The notes under the pieces are model-generated. The model worked only from the letters and a program-made list of their open reading frames with translations, searched no databases and was not told the origin of the DNA. From Asterias rubens (lineage: Eukaryota > Echinodermata > Asteroidea > Forcipulatida > Asteriidae), in contig NC_047071.1 of assembly GCF_902459465.1 (NCBI RefSeq), forward strand, positions 8,946,098 through 9,010,097: a DNA stretch of 64,000 nt, written 5' to 3'. Both the position numbers and the translations under genes were made by a program. How positions within the stretch are numbered: position 1 is the stretch's first letter; each line of letters starts with the position of its first letter. This document shows, piece after piece, positions 32,873 to 61,120 of the stretch.

Positions 32873-35061
32873 GCGGGGGTGTCTGGTGTTTTGCGAAAGC
32901 CTGCCAGAATTACCTCCAATTGAATGTGCATTTATTGTGACTGTTGCAATACATCAGAACGGTTGTTGTAAACGGTTGCATTTTCATTTAAAAGTAATGA
33001 AACCTGCGATGAATGTAGGTATGTTTTGGGGAGTGGTATGTATTAATATTATTATTATTATTTTTTTTTTTTTTCGGGGAAGTGATGTTGTACATAAATT
33101 GTTTGCAAATTTGTTATTAAAACATATTTTTTAAAAAGACACGCTATAGATTAATTGAATTTTAAACTTAGCCTGGATTTGAGAGCTGCCCATGTCTTGA
33201 ATGCAGTGTACACCAGTGGTAAAGTGTTTATAAATGCAACCTGTTTCAAGAAAAGTTCAAAGGGGGAATTAAGTTTCCCTTCTTGTGTTTTTTAGTTGTT
33301 GTTTTTTTCTGTTTTTTTTTTCCCCTTTCTGATTTGGCAATAATCCAGAATGATGGTGGTTGATGAGTAGGGAGAAGGTTTTAGCCTACCAGTATAATGG
33401 TTAAAGGAGCTCAACTTTGCTGGAAGTGTAAAAACTGTCGGTCTAAATTGTTTACTTACATTACATCTACTTGTACATGTGAATGACAAATAAAATGGTG
33501 TCTTAGTCTAAAACAGTGTAACCACAAGACACCTAGAAACCCCTCTGTCACACTATGAATTAAGTGTTTCTGGTTCACACTATATCAAGCACCCTAGAGT
33601 ACAGGTTTTTCTCAGGCTTGCGAACACACCGAGCCTGGTGTAGTTAAGGTTGACCCAGCATTTGTCAAAGAGAGCATTTGGTCACAGCCTAATAATAGCG
33701 CATGGTTTTTTTCAGGGGAAAACATTGCACCAAAGTGGTTACATCATGGAGATTCAACTGAACTCCAAGTCAAATGACAGGAGACTTCCCTGAAGTCTGT
33801 TTGTAATTTTCTCGATTTTGTTCTTCGAATGATTTTACACATTTCTCACATCTGGGTTTACTTGTAAGAGGACATTATTCTGATACATCTATTTGTGCAA
33901 GCTTATAATTGATTTCATGTTGTAAACACCTGAAATTGTTGCTTGGGTTTTTCTTTTTCACAAGAAATATTGGTTGAATTTGTCAACCTTGTTCTATTAA
34001 TTTATTTAAAATTTAAAGCAAATTTCTGTATGCACTTGATTTCATTTATGTATGTATTGTTTTCCCCATTGTAGTATTTTGTGTAGAATCTTATTTTATT
34101 TCGGCTGTTTCCCTCACAACTGCAAAAACTATTTATGGCGAATTGTTCAGAAATATCGCACGACAGCGCCCTCTTCTGATCAACCTCCTTCAGCCCATGT
34201 TAGACACACGCCGGGGGACAAAATCTCCTGCGACATAAAGCTCTGTGTTGCAGTCACCTCTGTACACAGAACAAAAATGATGTTGTTCATAATGTAAAAA
34301 AAAACCTGCGTGGATGTGTGTAATTTCACATGGTGTTTCAAGTCCGCATAGTGGTCGTCTTTTTGTTCCCAGGTCCACACTTCAAAGGAACAGTCTCTGT
34401 GTGACATTTCATGTGATGTTTAACTTTTCACTGCTGAGGTGCTTTCGATTTATTTTATCAAGTTAAAATATTCTAGTTTAAGTTTTTAATTAACGCATGA
34501 ATATTTCAAATGTGAACGAAAGATCAGAACAGTGGCATTGTGTGTATACTGGTCTGAAGTTTGAGTCACTGAAAACTCTCACAAAATAATAATGTTTGTT
34601 CGTTTGTTTGTTTTGGTGTTGTTGTTTTTCTTTGAGTAGTCCTATGAATACATTTACAGACACTTTACCAAAGGTGTCGCATCCTTTTAACATCACAGTG
34701 GGTAGACGTGTATTTGTTTTCGAATTGATGAACTAATACTGTTTCGTTTTTAAAAAAATGGGTATGCTTTTCTCAATTTGTTTTGTGAATAAAAAAGTTA
34801 ATTGACGATCGATCTTCTGTGTTGCTGAGTCGTTCTAGTTTTCGTCGGGGTTGGGTCTAGTTTGTCACACTTTTTGGGTAATTTTTGTTTTTATGAGATA
34901 AATTATTAGCCTAACATCACAAGGCCAGACGGCCACTTCAAGGTGATTATTTTGGTCTAATAATCGACCCAGATCAACTGTCACCAGGGGCTCAATGCCA
35001 ACTACTCCTGGGGCTGAAACTGGGTTACCCCCTTCGTATGGGTATCATCGTCCACTAGGGG

Positions 35062-35231
35062 CCAGCCGTCGCGTTCACAAAACTCTTCCCAACTTAGGAA
35101 TAATCTTGGGACTTGGGACGAGTTGAGCTCCTTAGTGTATGGACGTTAGGACGCATTAAACCCATCCTAAGTTATGATGAGTTACCGTCCTAACCCGAGA
35201 TTGGATTAATCCTAGCGTTTCGTGAAATCGT
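35062..35231. repeat. Foldback family P, copy 2
   Basis: Ends CCAGCCGTCGCGTTCACAAA and GCGTTTCGTGAAATCG, with CCAACTTAGGAATAATCTTG and CCCATCCTAAGTTATG inside as in the 6951 copy. Confidence 0.7.
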
Positions 35232-35235
35232 ATGT

Positions 35236-35347
35236 CTTGTCCAAGGGCAACATGTGTAAGGAGCGTGAATCGAACCCACACTCTGCTGCTGACATTATTC
35301 ACCAAAGCTTTTGGCCGGTGAATGAGACAGCACGGCAACGACACGAC
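35236..35347 (-). repeat. tRNA-derived SINE (type S1) head, minus strand
   Basis: On the minus strand: GTCGTGTCGTTGCCGTGCTG, the B box GGTTCGATTCACG and the CTTGGACAAG body start. It adjoins the family P element. Confidence 0.6.
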
Positions 35348-35631
35348 CATGCTTGTTCCATTTGTATTTACTCTATTGGTTATAAGTCTGTACTAGTTTC
35401 AGTCATGCAATGTTTAGAAATAACATAGCCCCCCTAATAATAAAGGTGGTATATACTTGGTAATGATACACACAATGAAGTTCATGAACGTGAAATCATG
35501 ATTGTTCGAGAAAAATGCAAAAAAAAAAAAAAATGCATTCCCAAAAACTAGCAACAGCTGATTTCGGGAAATATCTGTTAACAAGCTGAAAATTCTGCAT
35601 TGTCGGCTCAAGCGACAGATTAAGCACAAGT

Positions 35632-35935
35632 TTAAAGGCAATGGACACTTGGTAATTACTCAAAATAATTATAAACATAAAACCATACTTGACAGGTTGG
35701 TAGTATAAAACATTGTGAGGAACGGCTCCCTCTGAAGTGGATTGAGTACTTTTCAAGTTATTTTCCACAAATTTGATTTCGAGACCTAAGGTTTAGAATT
35801 TGAGGTGTCGAAATCAAGTATCAGAAAGCGCACAACTTTGTGCGGCAATGGTGTTTTTTCTTCCATTATTATCTCGCAACTTCGATGACCGAATGAGCTA
35901 AAAATTTATGCATATGTTGAGATACACTCACAAAA
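35632..35935 (-). repeat. Foldback family A, right end missing
   Basis: TTAA-AGGCAATGGACACTTGG at the left; hairpin core GACCTAAGGTTTAGAATTTG; it fades after TATGCATATGTTGAGATACA without the right inverted end. Confidence 0.8.
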
Positions 35936-36623
35936 CATAAACACTACGACATTGTTTGTCAGCTGGAGCAATCCTGTCATACATTTATTACCCTCTGTAA
36001 CATTGGCGAAAATTGCCATGTGAAAGTGAAATATTATTCTCGTTTTAAAGCTAAAACCTTTCACTAAAAACACAATGATCCATATTAAACACAACCCCAT
36101 GATCTTGACCACAGCCCCAGACACAAGCGCATTTCACAGTGTGTGTGAAATGATCAACGAAATGTCAATTCTTTAAAAACCAACAAAGTTCAACCAACAA
36201 TATTGCGGTCATAATAATAGTATTGTCAATAAGTTGTTTGTTAGTTAACAATTATTTTCATTAATAGTGTGCAGGGGTGGACTTTAACCAGTAGACAGTC
36301 CGTGAGTTGGACAAATACAAAATACTCATATTTTGATTCCAACATTGAATAGACGCTTTGTCTTGTGGTTGGAAATTTTAAGCGCAAACATTGCAACAGA
36401 GGTTCCCACTGTGTAAATTCACCATTGTGTTGAATTTGTTTGTGCAGACCAGAAACATACAAACCAAAATATTTGTTGGTGTCCTTTGTAGTGGTATTTC
36501 CCTTTCTGAGAAGTTTGAGAGTTTTTCTCGTATTAGAAGAAGAATTGATTTACTTTCAAGGTTTGAACTGTCATAAACTGACAACTGTCAGTCACTGTTT
36601 GTTGTTTTCTTGTCACATATGGA

Positions 36624-37030
36624 GTTAAAGGTGCTATGTCAGATGTTTTGCCCCAAACATTCAAAAATATATTTTTTGAGTGAATGGTATTTCAAAGAGT
36701 ATCACCCGCTCTTGCGAAAAAAAGTTAAACTTTTACTTTTAATGGTCAAGAACCATGACAAAAATTTAAAACGTTTTTAAAAAACACATAAGAATTGGTC
36801 ATGTGATTATATTGTCGGGATCCCGCGACAAAAAAAAAACTAATTTTGAGCACTTTTTTTTCACTGCTACTAATAATTGGCGGACTTTTTCGAGCAATGG
36901 TTCAAATGAGGGCTTGTAACTTTCTCGACCCCCATCAAAATACCTATTGAATTTTAAATCAAAATTTTGGGGTCAAATCGGCCAAAAATCTTTAAGAAGT
37001 GTGACATCTTTAAGAAGTGTGACATCGGAA
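36624..37030. repeat. Probable TTAA-type repeat and an 18-bp tandem pair
   Basis: Begins GTTAAAGGTGCTATGTCAG and runs through AT-rich sequence with GACCATTAAAAGT-type text. It ends in two exact 18-bp units of TCTTTAAGAAGTGTGACA at 36989-37024. Only one copy in the window, so the boundaries are a guess. Confidence 0.35.
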
Positions 37031-37377
37031 GAAAGAAAAACTGTATTCGGACGACAACAATCGGCGCTTCTAAACAGCTTGGTAGGGATTACTTCTTGAA
37101 CGAAAACAGAAAATCATAGGCCCGAAGTCTTAAAAGCCTTCTTGCTGATTATAGATTTCATATAAATAATCTATAGCATCCGTGAGTTGAGTTTACCAGA
37201 GCGTAAACTGCGATAGATATCAAAATCGAATCAAGGGTGTAAAAATCCCCCTTTACACTTCTGCCAACTTGATGTCAACTTTAGCACCCTATAGTTTGTG
37301 TACGTGCAAAGGAACTGATCCATTCGTTGCGTGATACGAGTTTATAAGGGGCAGATCTCTGCTCTGAACCTTTGCAA

Positions 37378-37470
37378 ACCCACCCCTCCCCCATCAGATC
37401 GAGGTGGGGGGAGGGGGGGGGATGGGAACAAACTTTGCTCCCGCTTGCCCCCCCCCACCCCCACCCAGTA
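37378..37470. repeat. G-rich then C-rich low-complexity inverted patch
   Basis: CCCACCCCTCCCCCATC, then GAGGTGGGGGGAGGGGGGGGG and, 30 bp on, CCCCCCCCCACCCCCACCC. The G-run could form a G-quadruplex and the two halves can also pair. Confidence 0.7.
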
Positions 37471-39199
37471 TGGCTATGCCATCCCCATGAGAGGATTATA
37501 GTTCCGTATACATTCGTGTTGAATCTTTATGGACATAAAGGAATCCGCCAATAATCAATGTAGAAAGAAACCGTCATTCATGGGCCTGGGCTTCAGGCTA
37601 GATAACTGTACAGAGAGAATAAGATGATGGGGTAGTTGTACACGGGGAGAAAACTACACCAATAGAAAAAAAAAACACAATCTGTTTACAGTGACTGAAA
37701 ACCCATCCAATCCACATGGAGGCTCTGATATGGGTTTATTGTGGATTCGAACCGGGGTCAAGAATGTGCGAGGCATGCATGGGATCGGGATCGATAAAAC
37801 TACCGAGTATTTTCATTCATCCGTGGTAAAACTAGATCCAGAATGGCCCACGAAATACAATATCTTTTGAAGGGAAATCCAAACTATTTTGCGATCGAGC
37901 GCACGCTTTGAATGTGTGCAAACCATTTATTTGACAAACAAAACTGGTTGGTTTCTTTATCATTAATTTGTTAACAGGACCAGCGAATATACCGACACTT
38001 TGTAGCAGAATGCTGCGTTGTTGAAAACTAAAGAAGGAGGTTCAAATTGAGTTTACTCTTCGAAAACATATGACATAATACACTTAACAACAAAAGCCTT
38101 TCATAAAAGCATTAAATCACAATTTCCTTGTGTGAAATAAAAGTGTGTAAAGTCCCCACTTATACACATTGCACTATTGACGACCATAATGGCCCAACTG
38201 GACCCGCTAATCTGAATACAATTAAACAAAACCCTTTATAACAGAAAAAAAAAAAAAAAAAACCAAAACCCGCCAACCACCAATTAAACACAATCTTTTG
38301 TCACTTTTTCAGCCTCATTTTCCTATGAACTTTGATAGCGATAAAGCCTGATAATAAAAAAGCCATCTTTTGTAATCGAAATTGAAAAGCTAAAAGGTTA
38401 TGGCCGGGATGAAATAACAACCCGGACAATTGTGAGAAGTTAATCTAAACAACTTTTAGAAGAATGATCCGTTTTTTTTCTTCTTTTAAGTTGTAAAACC
38501 TCTTCACCTTTCCAACCCTCAATATACAATAAGTTTAATATTTATTTTACTCTGATAGAAGTCACCCGACGATAATTTTGGGGTATTCCCACGGGGTGCG
38601 TCATCGTCTGTGAAAGGTACAACTATTGTCCCCCTCTAAACCACGATATTAGCAACGGTTCGGCGCGTTCCAATTCTCTCACAGTCCACAATTGACTTCT
38701 TTACAAAACAATATGCAATGCAAAACCCACTTTTTTGAAGGCTTTCTCCCCGAAAACAGAGCAGTGATTGTATTAATTTGATAGTTGCTTAGAAGAGAAT
38801 AGGTTATTAAAAGGCAATTTAAACCCAGCCAGGCGGAAATAAAATGCTCAAGTGAGCATTTGCAGCCGGGAGTGAAGGGTGCGTATGTGTGTTTCATTAG
38901 TCATAAGTTTGGCATGCTGGGCTTTTATCAGTTAGAGGTTAAAACCTAGCGGTCGATTGTGCATACAGAACTCACACCGTGTTCTGTGTACATACAACAA
39001 TACGACAGTTGTGTACTGTTGATGACGATGTTTTCGTCACTCAATCAGCGTTGTGATTCAACCTTGCCGGTGGTATAAGCTGTGCACACTGAATCCGTGT
39101 AGGCTATGTACAGTACGCACAGATTGTGAATGAACACAACCAGTGTGACGGCTTCATAATACTCGATAGTTCATCAACGATGCGGGAAAGTTGGTAACG

Positions 39200-39434
39200 C
39201 CCATAAGGCAAGCTCATTATCCTCACTCAGTAGTCCTCTGACCACCGACACGGACGGACCGTAAATTCATCGACTACTCCGCCGGGTCTCTTGCGTCGTT
39301 TCCCCGTTCCGTTCTTGCTGTCGTGAGGCGGTAATTTCTACGGGGTTGTAGGGTAAGGTCGCCCGCTCCAGAGGGTGCCATATCGCGGGATGATTTAATC
39401 AGCAAACCTGTCGGAAATCAGACTTGACATTACG
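39200..39434 (+). promoter_or_regulatory. Candidate 5' UTR / promoter-proximal region of the MAM-EGF gene
   Basis: Locally GC- and CpG-richer than surroundings (GACACGGACGGACCG, CTCCGCCGGGTCTC, GTCGCCCGCTCCAGAGG, ATATCGCGGG), directly upstream of the start codon. No TATA box recognised; the transcription start is unknown. Confidence 0.4.
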
Positions 39435-54262
<14,828 letters not shown>

Positions 54263-54533
54263 GAAGTGCCAATGGGAAGTTGAACCTTACTGTTGAAAAC
54301 TTGCTAAATGCAAGAGCGCCCTCAAACGATTACAAATTGTGCTAAGCTTTTTTTCCACCAAAGCATCTTACAATCTCCAGTATGGGGACTTATGCAGCGA
54401 TGCAAGTTACTTTGCCCTAGCCGTCCAAAATGGCCTCACTGATGCACACGGAGTCACGACTATATCATCATGTAGTGGATGAACGAAGAACTGACTCACA
54501 ATTTGATTTAGTTGCAGCACTGTCTGAAAGTGT

Positions 54534-54891
54534 TTAAAAGACAATTGACACTATTGGTAATTATCAAAGACCAGTCTTTCACTTGGTGTATCTCAACATT
54601 ATGCATGAAATAAAAACCTGTGAAAATGTGAGCTCAATCGGTCGCCAAAGGTGCGAGATAATAATGAAAGAAAATAACACCCTTGTCACACGAAGGTGTG
54701 TGCTTTCAGATACTTGATTTCGAGACCTCAAGTTCTAAATCTGAGGTCTCGAAATCAAGTTACTCCACTTTAAAGGAAGCCGTTTCTCACAATGTTTTAT
54801 ACTATCAACCTCTCCCCATTACTCATTACCAAGTAAGGTTTTATTCTAACAATTATTTTGAGTAATTACCAATAGTGTCCACTGCCTTTAG
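54534..54891 (+). repeat. Foldback family A copy in the MAM-EGF 3' flank
   Basis: TTAA-AAGACAATTGACACTATTGG ... CCAATAGTGTCCACTGCCTTTAG. The core hairpin TTTCGAGACCTCAAGTTC/TCTGAGGTCTCGAAA is well preserved. May be within the 3' UTR. Confidence 0.9.
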
Positions 54892-55207
54892 AGGTTTGTG
54901 GATTACTGAATCATTCCCGTATCCATTCCATTTATTAACAACGGACGTCCCCGTTGGTGGGAAGAGCACGATGTTTATAAAGAGCGCCCTCTCTGTAGCT
55001 CCAATATTTGTGGCAGACCCGGCACAACCTGACGTAGCCTGAACATCTGACGTCACACTTCGAGGTTCATGAATTACGCCAGCGATCTACCGATAGCCTA
55101 AGCCATAGTCACCTTTGACCTCGTACTCATTTCATTTGGAGATTCCATGAACTCGATAGGGTTAGAGTTCGCAGTCAAATCCTACGTACACGTATTGTGT
55201 ACTGTAA

Positions 55208-55213
55208 AATAAA
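55208..55213 (+). promoter_or_regulatory. Candidate polyadenylation signal of the MAM-EGF gene
   Basis: AATAAA in ACTGTAAAATAAATGCACG, about 950 bp after the stop. Not unique in the region; given as a possibility only. Confidence 0.35.
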
Positions 55214-55785
55214 TGCACGCTGCTGTATGTAGACGACTGCAGGAACTGCATCTGGCAAACATCACCCCGGACAAATCAAAACACTTATTATTATTAAAAG
55301 CTTACGTCCATGCACGTTAATCCAATGAAATCATTGCATCCAATAAAATTACTGGTTTTGGAAAACCAAAACCTGTCTTTATTCTTGCGAATAGGGACAG
55401 GGACCAGTCTAAACCAGACGTGGGATAATGCAAACCGAACCGTAAAAGCGAAGGTGATCGATTATAAATGTCTTGTCACGTGGCTCGATGATTGATCCCA
55501 AAACCAAGTGACTCAAGAACTGCAGATTCCCAAACCCTAATTGACACGAGTGGAATCCACAACACATGACGTCAAGTTTCCCGTGTTTACGACTTTATGG
55601 CGTGTATACTACGTAGTTTCAATTTGTAACCAGGCGGAGTTAGCGCCAGCCATACGATCCAACAAGAAAGTAGTGGATTTGCAATGTTGAACTACACGAT
55701 TTTAAGTTCAGCACCAAATTACTAATAATTTTCCCAGATAGTTTTCCTGGTGTATTCTTCTAAGTTTCAAAGACACCACTAACCA

Positions 55786-55930
55786 ATGGGAGACTTTTGG
55801 GACGCTTGGTGGCAGCAGACTTACCAGGTAAAACATATTGTTCTCGGTAATGTGCGCATGCTCAGAACAACGTAAGCAATGCAATTTACCTGGTAAATAT
55901 GCTGCCACCTAGCGTTCCAAAGTCTCCCAT
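55786..55930. repeat. Palindromic element (family M)
   Basis: ATGGGAGACTTTTGGGACGC-TTGGTGGCAGCAGA at the left and its near-complement ending AAAGTCTCCCAT at the right. The loop has TTACCAGGTAAA and TTTACCTGGTAAA on the two sides. Confidence 0.88.
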
Positions 55931-57159
55931 TTTAGGAGTATAATCTTATCCCCTTTAAAAGTTGAAAACATGGGTCCCACCTTGGCTCTGGCGTGACCCC
56001 TGTCTGTTAGACGGAAGGGTCGGGGCAGGGAGAAGGTTTCTGAAATTGGTTGGGGTTTATATGCTGTGGGCTCCCATGGCATGGAATTTTACGGCTGCCA
56101 CGACGGCCATTGCCATTTTTCGATGCCAGTTATTGACCTTGGTACCCTACAAACTTTACCCATCGAAGGCCAAAGTGGCTTTACTATTTAATATTACGAA
56201 ATTCCTGGCCTGGACTTCCACATTATCCCAAATTCTCAGAATCTATAGTTTGATTAACACAAAACAGGGATGCATGATTTATATTTTAAAGAGGACACTC
56301 ATTCCAAACCGTATTCATGTATTTTGTAAAAATGTCTTCAAAACAGAGTGTTTTTTAAACACAACGTTACCATATTTGGTGAGTATTTAATCAGACACAG
56401 TTTTCGTTAACAGCAGTTGCTTGAAAGGCATTTTCCACATGCCATTTTTTACAAATTATTTGTAGTCGCTGCTTCTTTCACAAACAAAATTGAAATAACT
56501 AAAGAAAGCAACTCAAGCAGAAATATATACTCAGTGCCTCAGTGCATAGTAAAATATTTTACATCACACTAGCTGATATCTTTGCTAAGGATCTGAAATA
56601 TTATTTTTGCTCATAAATCATGCGATGGTCATTACAGACGTCTTCCGGGTATTGGTCACTCTCCTGATTGCCCATTCATGCCGCATGGTATACTTTCATT
56701 GTTGTGTTTTGTGGCGTCTGTTCACTTCCTCACTTTATACTAATTCTCTTGATTATTTTTCAATTTACTTTCAACGCCGCAGCCGTAACGAACAATTATA
56801 TTGTACATAATAATACGCTGGAAATAATGATAATAATATGATATTTTTGAATCTAAAGATTTGTACATAATTGTTACACAATGTTAAAAGCACTCATGAA
56901 AATGTTTTGTATCATATGTATTTTTAAAGAACGTAGAGTTTTTTTTAGAGTTAGCTATATTTATTGAAAATATTGATGACTTTACGCAGTTGTGATATTT
57001 TAAAACAAGAATCACGTGGAACCGAACATTTTTGGGAATTAAAAACTCAAGTAAGCGAATAGTTTGAATTGATGATGTGATTATTTTAATACGGTGTCTA
57101 ACTGGCCAATGATGTACGCAAATGTTTTGTTTAATGTAAGTGTCGAACAAAATGTAACG

Positions 57160-57410
57160 CACCATTTATGTTCGACTTGGATTATTATTTCTGGAAAGAA
57201 CCATTATGTCCGACAGCCAATTTAGGACCTTTATAATCGACCCTTCTACGTCAAACAAACAATTATAATGAACACTGTATCCGACAAACCACTTTGTTCG
57301 GCTCAATCTGTTCTGCACTATTTCCGACCGATTTGTGTCCGACAAACTGTTTTTGCCGACTCATTATGTCCAACAAACCATGTTGTTCAACCCATTCTGT
57401 AGAAAAAAAC
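57160..57410. repeat. Degenerate tandem array of CCGACAAACCA / TTGTTCGACTC words
   Basis: Phrases such as ATTATGTCCGACAGCCAATT, TATCCGACAAACCACTTTG, GTGTCCGACAAACTGTTTTTG and TATGTCCAACAAACCATGTTG recur at irregular 20-45 bp steps, alternating with GTTCGGCTCAATCTGTTCTG-like text. A strongly decayed satellite-like patch. Confidence 0.55.
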
Positions 57411-58364
57411 TTCGGTCTCCTAGGACTAGTCCTAAGTTGTGAAATCGATCCAAGATCGCAAAATTCATGACATGACATTATGACTGGTCAGCTTATCAGG
57501 ACCAATTTCCTCTAAAAAGCAAAACCCTGAGTGTTTCTGGTATCACAAATTTAGACCACCGCTCATTTTGAAAGCGTAACCGTGAACTGTCCTTGGCTAT
57601 TCCCCGCCCTTGACCTTTGAAACCCGCAGATAACTGGACACGCCCTCTACTGTTATCAGCAGGAACTAGCACGGTGTTATTCCACCCCTCATTGCCGTCC
57701 TGAGAGATAAAACGATCAAACGGAACTTTGAACTTCTCACTCTCCAATAAAAATATTTATATTTGGAACTCTCTTCTTAAATCTTCTCCACCTATATTAT
57801 ACCAAGGCAATAACAGCCAATGATTGGGTAATAAATATTTCTAATAACGAAGTAAAAACAGAAACTCAAATAACAACATAGTTACAAATAAACATCCACC
57901 CCTATCACCTCAAATAAGTTTGAAGGAACTCGGAGCAGTTTAAAAGTTCCTTAACAAACTTACCAGTAACAAGTTTTATAAAGGATTGGTAGAGCTGACA
58001 AGATATAACGCTAGACAGTGTTCATGTTGGTTTTTTTGTGCGATCAACCATGCATATATATGAATAAATCAGCCTGCGAACATTTTGGGCTAATCCGTTA
58101 ATGTGTAAGTCATGATAAAACAGTGAAAAACATGACGCAATTTTCAGCAAGAAACAGTATTTGAATACGAGTTCATTAATAGGGAAATATTTCACAGAAT
58201 CGACAACTCTACTATTGTTAACTAGAAATTCAGCCTTAAATTTAACACTAGTGGTTCTTTTATCCCTACATAAATCCTGTAAAAATGGTATTCCTGAAGA
58301 TGCAAAGGTGGCTATCAATACGCTATGCTAATCAGGTTTATACAGTTTTGCCACGGCTTTGCAC

Positions 58365-58651
58365 CAGGGCCAAATTTCATAGCGCTGGTTAACGGTAAGC
58401 AAATTTGCGAGCTTACTGTAGCAGAACAATTTGCTTAAGCCTTAGCGTATTTCACAGGTTAGCAGAAACATTGGGCGGCCATATTGCGTGTTTACCGTGA
58501 ATTTGCATTGTGACATCATTTATTTTCGTGCGGTAAGCACCGGAAGGTTAGCACGCCTTTTTGTGTGCTTACGGTTAGCAGCGCTATGAAATAGAAATTG
58601 CACAGTAAGCACAAAATCGGCCGCTAAGCAGTGCTATGAAATTGGGTCCAG
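58365..58651. repeat. Foldback family B, copy 4 (diverged)
   Basis: CAGGGCCAAATTTCATAGCG ... GCTATGAAATTGGGTCCAG. Internal GCGCTATGAAATAG shows a second, inner set of ends, so this copy may be a composite. Confidence 0.75.
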
Positions 58652-59547
58652 AAGTCTGGCTGACCAATAAATACTTCACTTGTTGAGCGCTGCAGTTGAC
58701 ACGAAACAAGCCTGTCATTTTGTCTTGTAAACTGCGTCTTGAAAGACCACGCCTTCTTTTACAGCCAGATTGCTCACCAATGGCTAAATTTAGTCACATT
58801 TTGCGTAAGTAAAAGGGTCGAGGACAAACTCAAGTTGACAGCTTTTAGTCTGCGAGTGACATGGACACGATAGATATGTGGTAATTATCTTTCTGAATTT
58901 TCTGCATCTGTTTTGAAGTAATGAACATCATTGTTTTGTACAAGTGTGTTATATTATTTTGGGCGCAGACTCGAAATAATCCCTATCTGTAAGATGCCAC
59001 AGTTATAGCTATCTAGTAAACTCATTAACCGGTCTCGTCTTTAAGGGATGTAACACGCCCTTGGGGATCTTCAAAGAAATTTAATTTGGGTCACATTATA
59101 TGCAATTTATTCATCGGGGATCATCTGTATACGTTGGAGTCTCGTCTAAACACGATGGACAGGCAAAGACATCGATTGAAATTGAAAACAAATCAATATT
59201 GTATTCTAAACTTTAAAAAATCCACTGTGAAATTGAAGTATTCTAAATAAAACTTGACTTATCGCAAAACAAAACAACAATTTTAGATGGTACAATGCCT
59301 ATTATCAAGGAACATTAATTTGCACGGTTTGCCCACAAATTCAGCAGAGTGCCATGAATTACAAAACTCGGCGCCCATTAGGGTGGCTCTGAAGTGACAT
59401 CTCACAGGTACATGACAATGGTGGTGAAACAAGAGGGGTGGGGTTGAAGAGGTACACCACCCACAAACAACCTGAAATGGGATTGACCTAGAAGCTTGAG
59501 GCCACTCTCTGGCGTAATTCACGAGCCTCGAAGTGTGACGTAATATT

Positions 59548-59937
59548 TTAAAGGAACCCGTTGCCTTGGATCGGACGAGTTGGCCTATAAAAAGCGTCTG
59601 TAACCGTTTTTTATAAAATGCATATGGTTGGAAAGATGTTTTAAAAGTAGAATACAATGATCCACACAAGTTTGCCTCGAAATTGCGTGGTTTTCCTTTT
59701 ACTTTGCGAACTAACACGATCGGCCATTTATGGGAGTCAAAAAATTTACTCCCATAAATGGCCGATCGTGTTAGTCGACGAGGTTAAAGGAAAACCACGC
59801 AATTTCGAGGCATGTTTGTGTGGATCATTGTATTCTACTTTTACAACATCTTTCTACCCACATGCATTTTATAACAAACGGTTACAAACGCTTTTTATAG
59901 ACCAACTCGACCGATCCAAGGCAACGTGTTCCTTTAA
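59548..59937. repeat. Long near-perfect foldback (family G)
   Basis: TTAA-AGGAACCCGTTGCCTTGG ... CCAAGGCAACGTGTTCCT-TTAA. The arms are complementary almost throughout and meet at GGGAGTCAAAAAATTTACTCCC near 59742. 390 bp with TTAA at both ends. Confidence 0.93.
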
Positions 59938-60471
59938 GGCTATACTTGATCATCAATAATTTTGTTTTACATTTCGCAATTTAAATTCCATAACTATAAG
60001 AGAAGCTTGAAGAACAAACAACTATAAACGACTTGAACCAAGACTAACTTAACGCTTCACGATGACCTTCAATATAGTGACTGATTAATCGTAACCTTCT
60101 TACGCAGGCAGTTTATTTGCAAACCACCTCCTTAAAGCAACCTGTCGCATCCTCACATGGCCTGCCTATGGTCAAGATCAAAGTGTCGCTGACCTCCAGA
60201 CGATCTTGGGACATGACCATAGTTTGGTGCACAACTGAACTTACAACTAATTGATTCTTATTAATTAATGGGAGAGGTCAAACAGTAGCCATATGTCAAT
60301 TATTATTATAGTAATGTTATAAATCTGTTGGTGACCAAAGCCGAACGTATGAGTGGAGGGGGGGGGGGTAGTTAAAAGTAAGGAAGCAAATACAACGAAA
60401 TTGTCAATTTCGTAAGTAGAATAAAAATAGCAATTGTACTGAGTTCATATAAAAATTCTTTTCAAAATTGC

Positions 60472-60720
60472 CATAGATTTACACTAAACTTACAGGGTTT
60501 GAAGATCATGATAGTTGAAAGCTTCCCTAAAAATATTACTTCCTGAGGTGCTGTAGTTTTTGAGAAATAAGTAAAACAATGTCATGAAAATACGTTTGTA
60601 AATGCTTCGAATTGTTTAACTCATTTCCCAAAAACTACAGCACCCCAGCACGTAATATTTTTAGGGAAGCTTTCTACTATCATTATCTTCAAACTGTGTA
60701 AGTTTAGTGTAAATCTGTGG
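60472..60720. repeat. Foldback (family Q)
   Basis: The left arm (GATTTACACTAAACTTACAG, AAGCTTCCCTAAAAATATTA, GGTGCTGTAGTTTTTGAGAA) is mirrored on the right (TTTCCCAAAAACTACAGCAC, TAATATTTTTAGGGAAGCTT, TAAGTTTAGTGTAAATC). TTAA occurs shortly beyond the right arm at about 60764. Confidence 0.85.
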
Positions 60721-61120
60721 ACATTGTGTTTTTTTGTCCTACAAAAGTTACATACACCCTTTAATAGGAGTCTAATTGTAAATGTCAGGTTTTGTTGAGT
60801 GGAGAGCATGATCGCAATCTCAGTATATGAGAAGAACAAAATTGGCAAACTTTAATACTAACAAATCCGTCATGTTGTTTTGGGCAACCAACCCCCTTGA
60901 ATGTTTCAACTTGTGCGTCCGGTTCGTTATGTCAAAGTGGATAACTGGTGATCCGCGTCGGATTCTAAAAATCATTTTAGACGTCCTGCTTATCGGCATG
61001 ATGTTAGAGACTGAATAACATTACGTCTGTCTGTCATTGTATGTTTGTTACATTCAATAATATGATTGATTGACGTTTGTGGGTTTGGTTTAGGACGGAC
61101 GGTTTACACACTGTCTTCTC

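Larger units (their letters stand above)
28460..39434. other. RNF126 3' flank and intergenic region up to the MAM-EGF gene
   Basis: No further coding exon recognised. The proximal part presumably includes the RNF126 3' UTR, but AATAAA hexamers occur at several places (for example about 29765, 33488 and 34789) and I cannot choose. The content is foldbacks of families A, B, I, K and P, S1 SINEs, a GC-rich direct and inverted patch at 37378, and long AT-rich unique stretches from 33 to 39 kb. Confidence 0.55.

Noticed and set aside
55962..56390. 142-aa ORF, plus strand
   Set aside because: Not similar to any family I know; compositional bias and lack of context suggest a chance frame.
57496..57747. 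83-aa ORF, minus strand, moderately protein-like (SRLRFQNERWSKFVIPETLRV)
   Set aside because: The most tempting unassigned frame, but there is no clear splice border, no partner exon and no family match. Left unannotated.
59283..59959. Mirror ORFs of 144 and 100 aa
   Set aside because: Both are translations of the two arms of the family G palindrome, sharing the same peptide (PRNFEANLCGSLYSTF type). Not genes.
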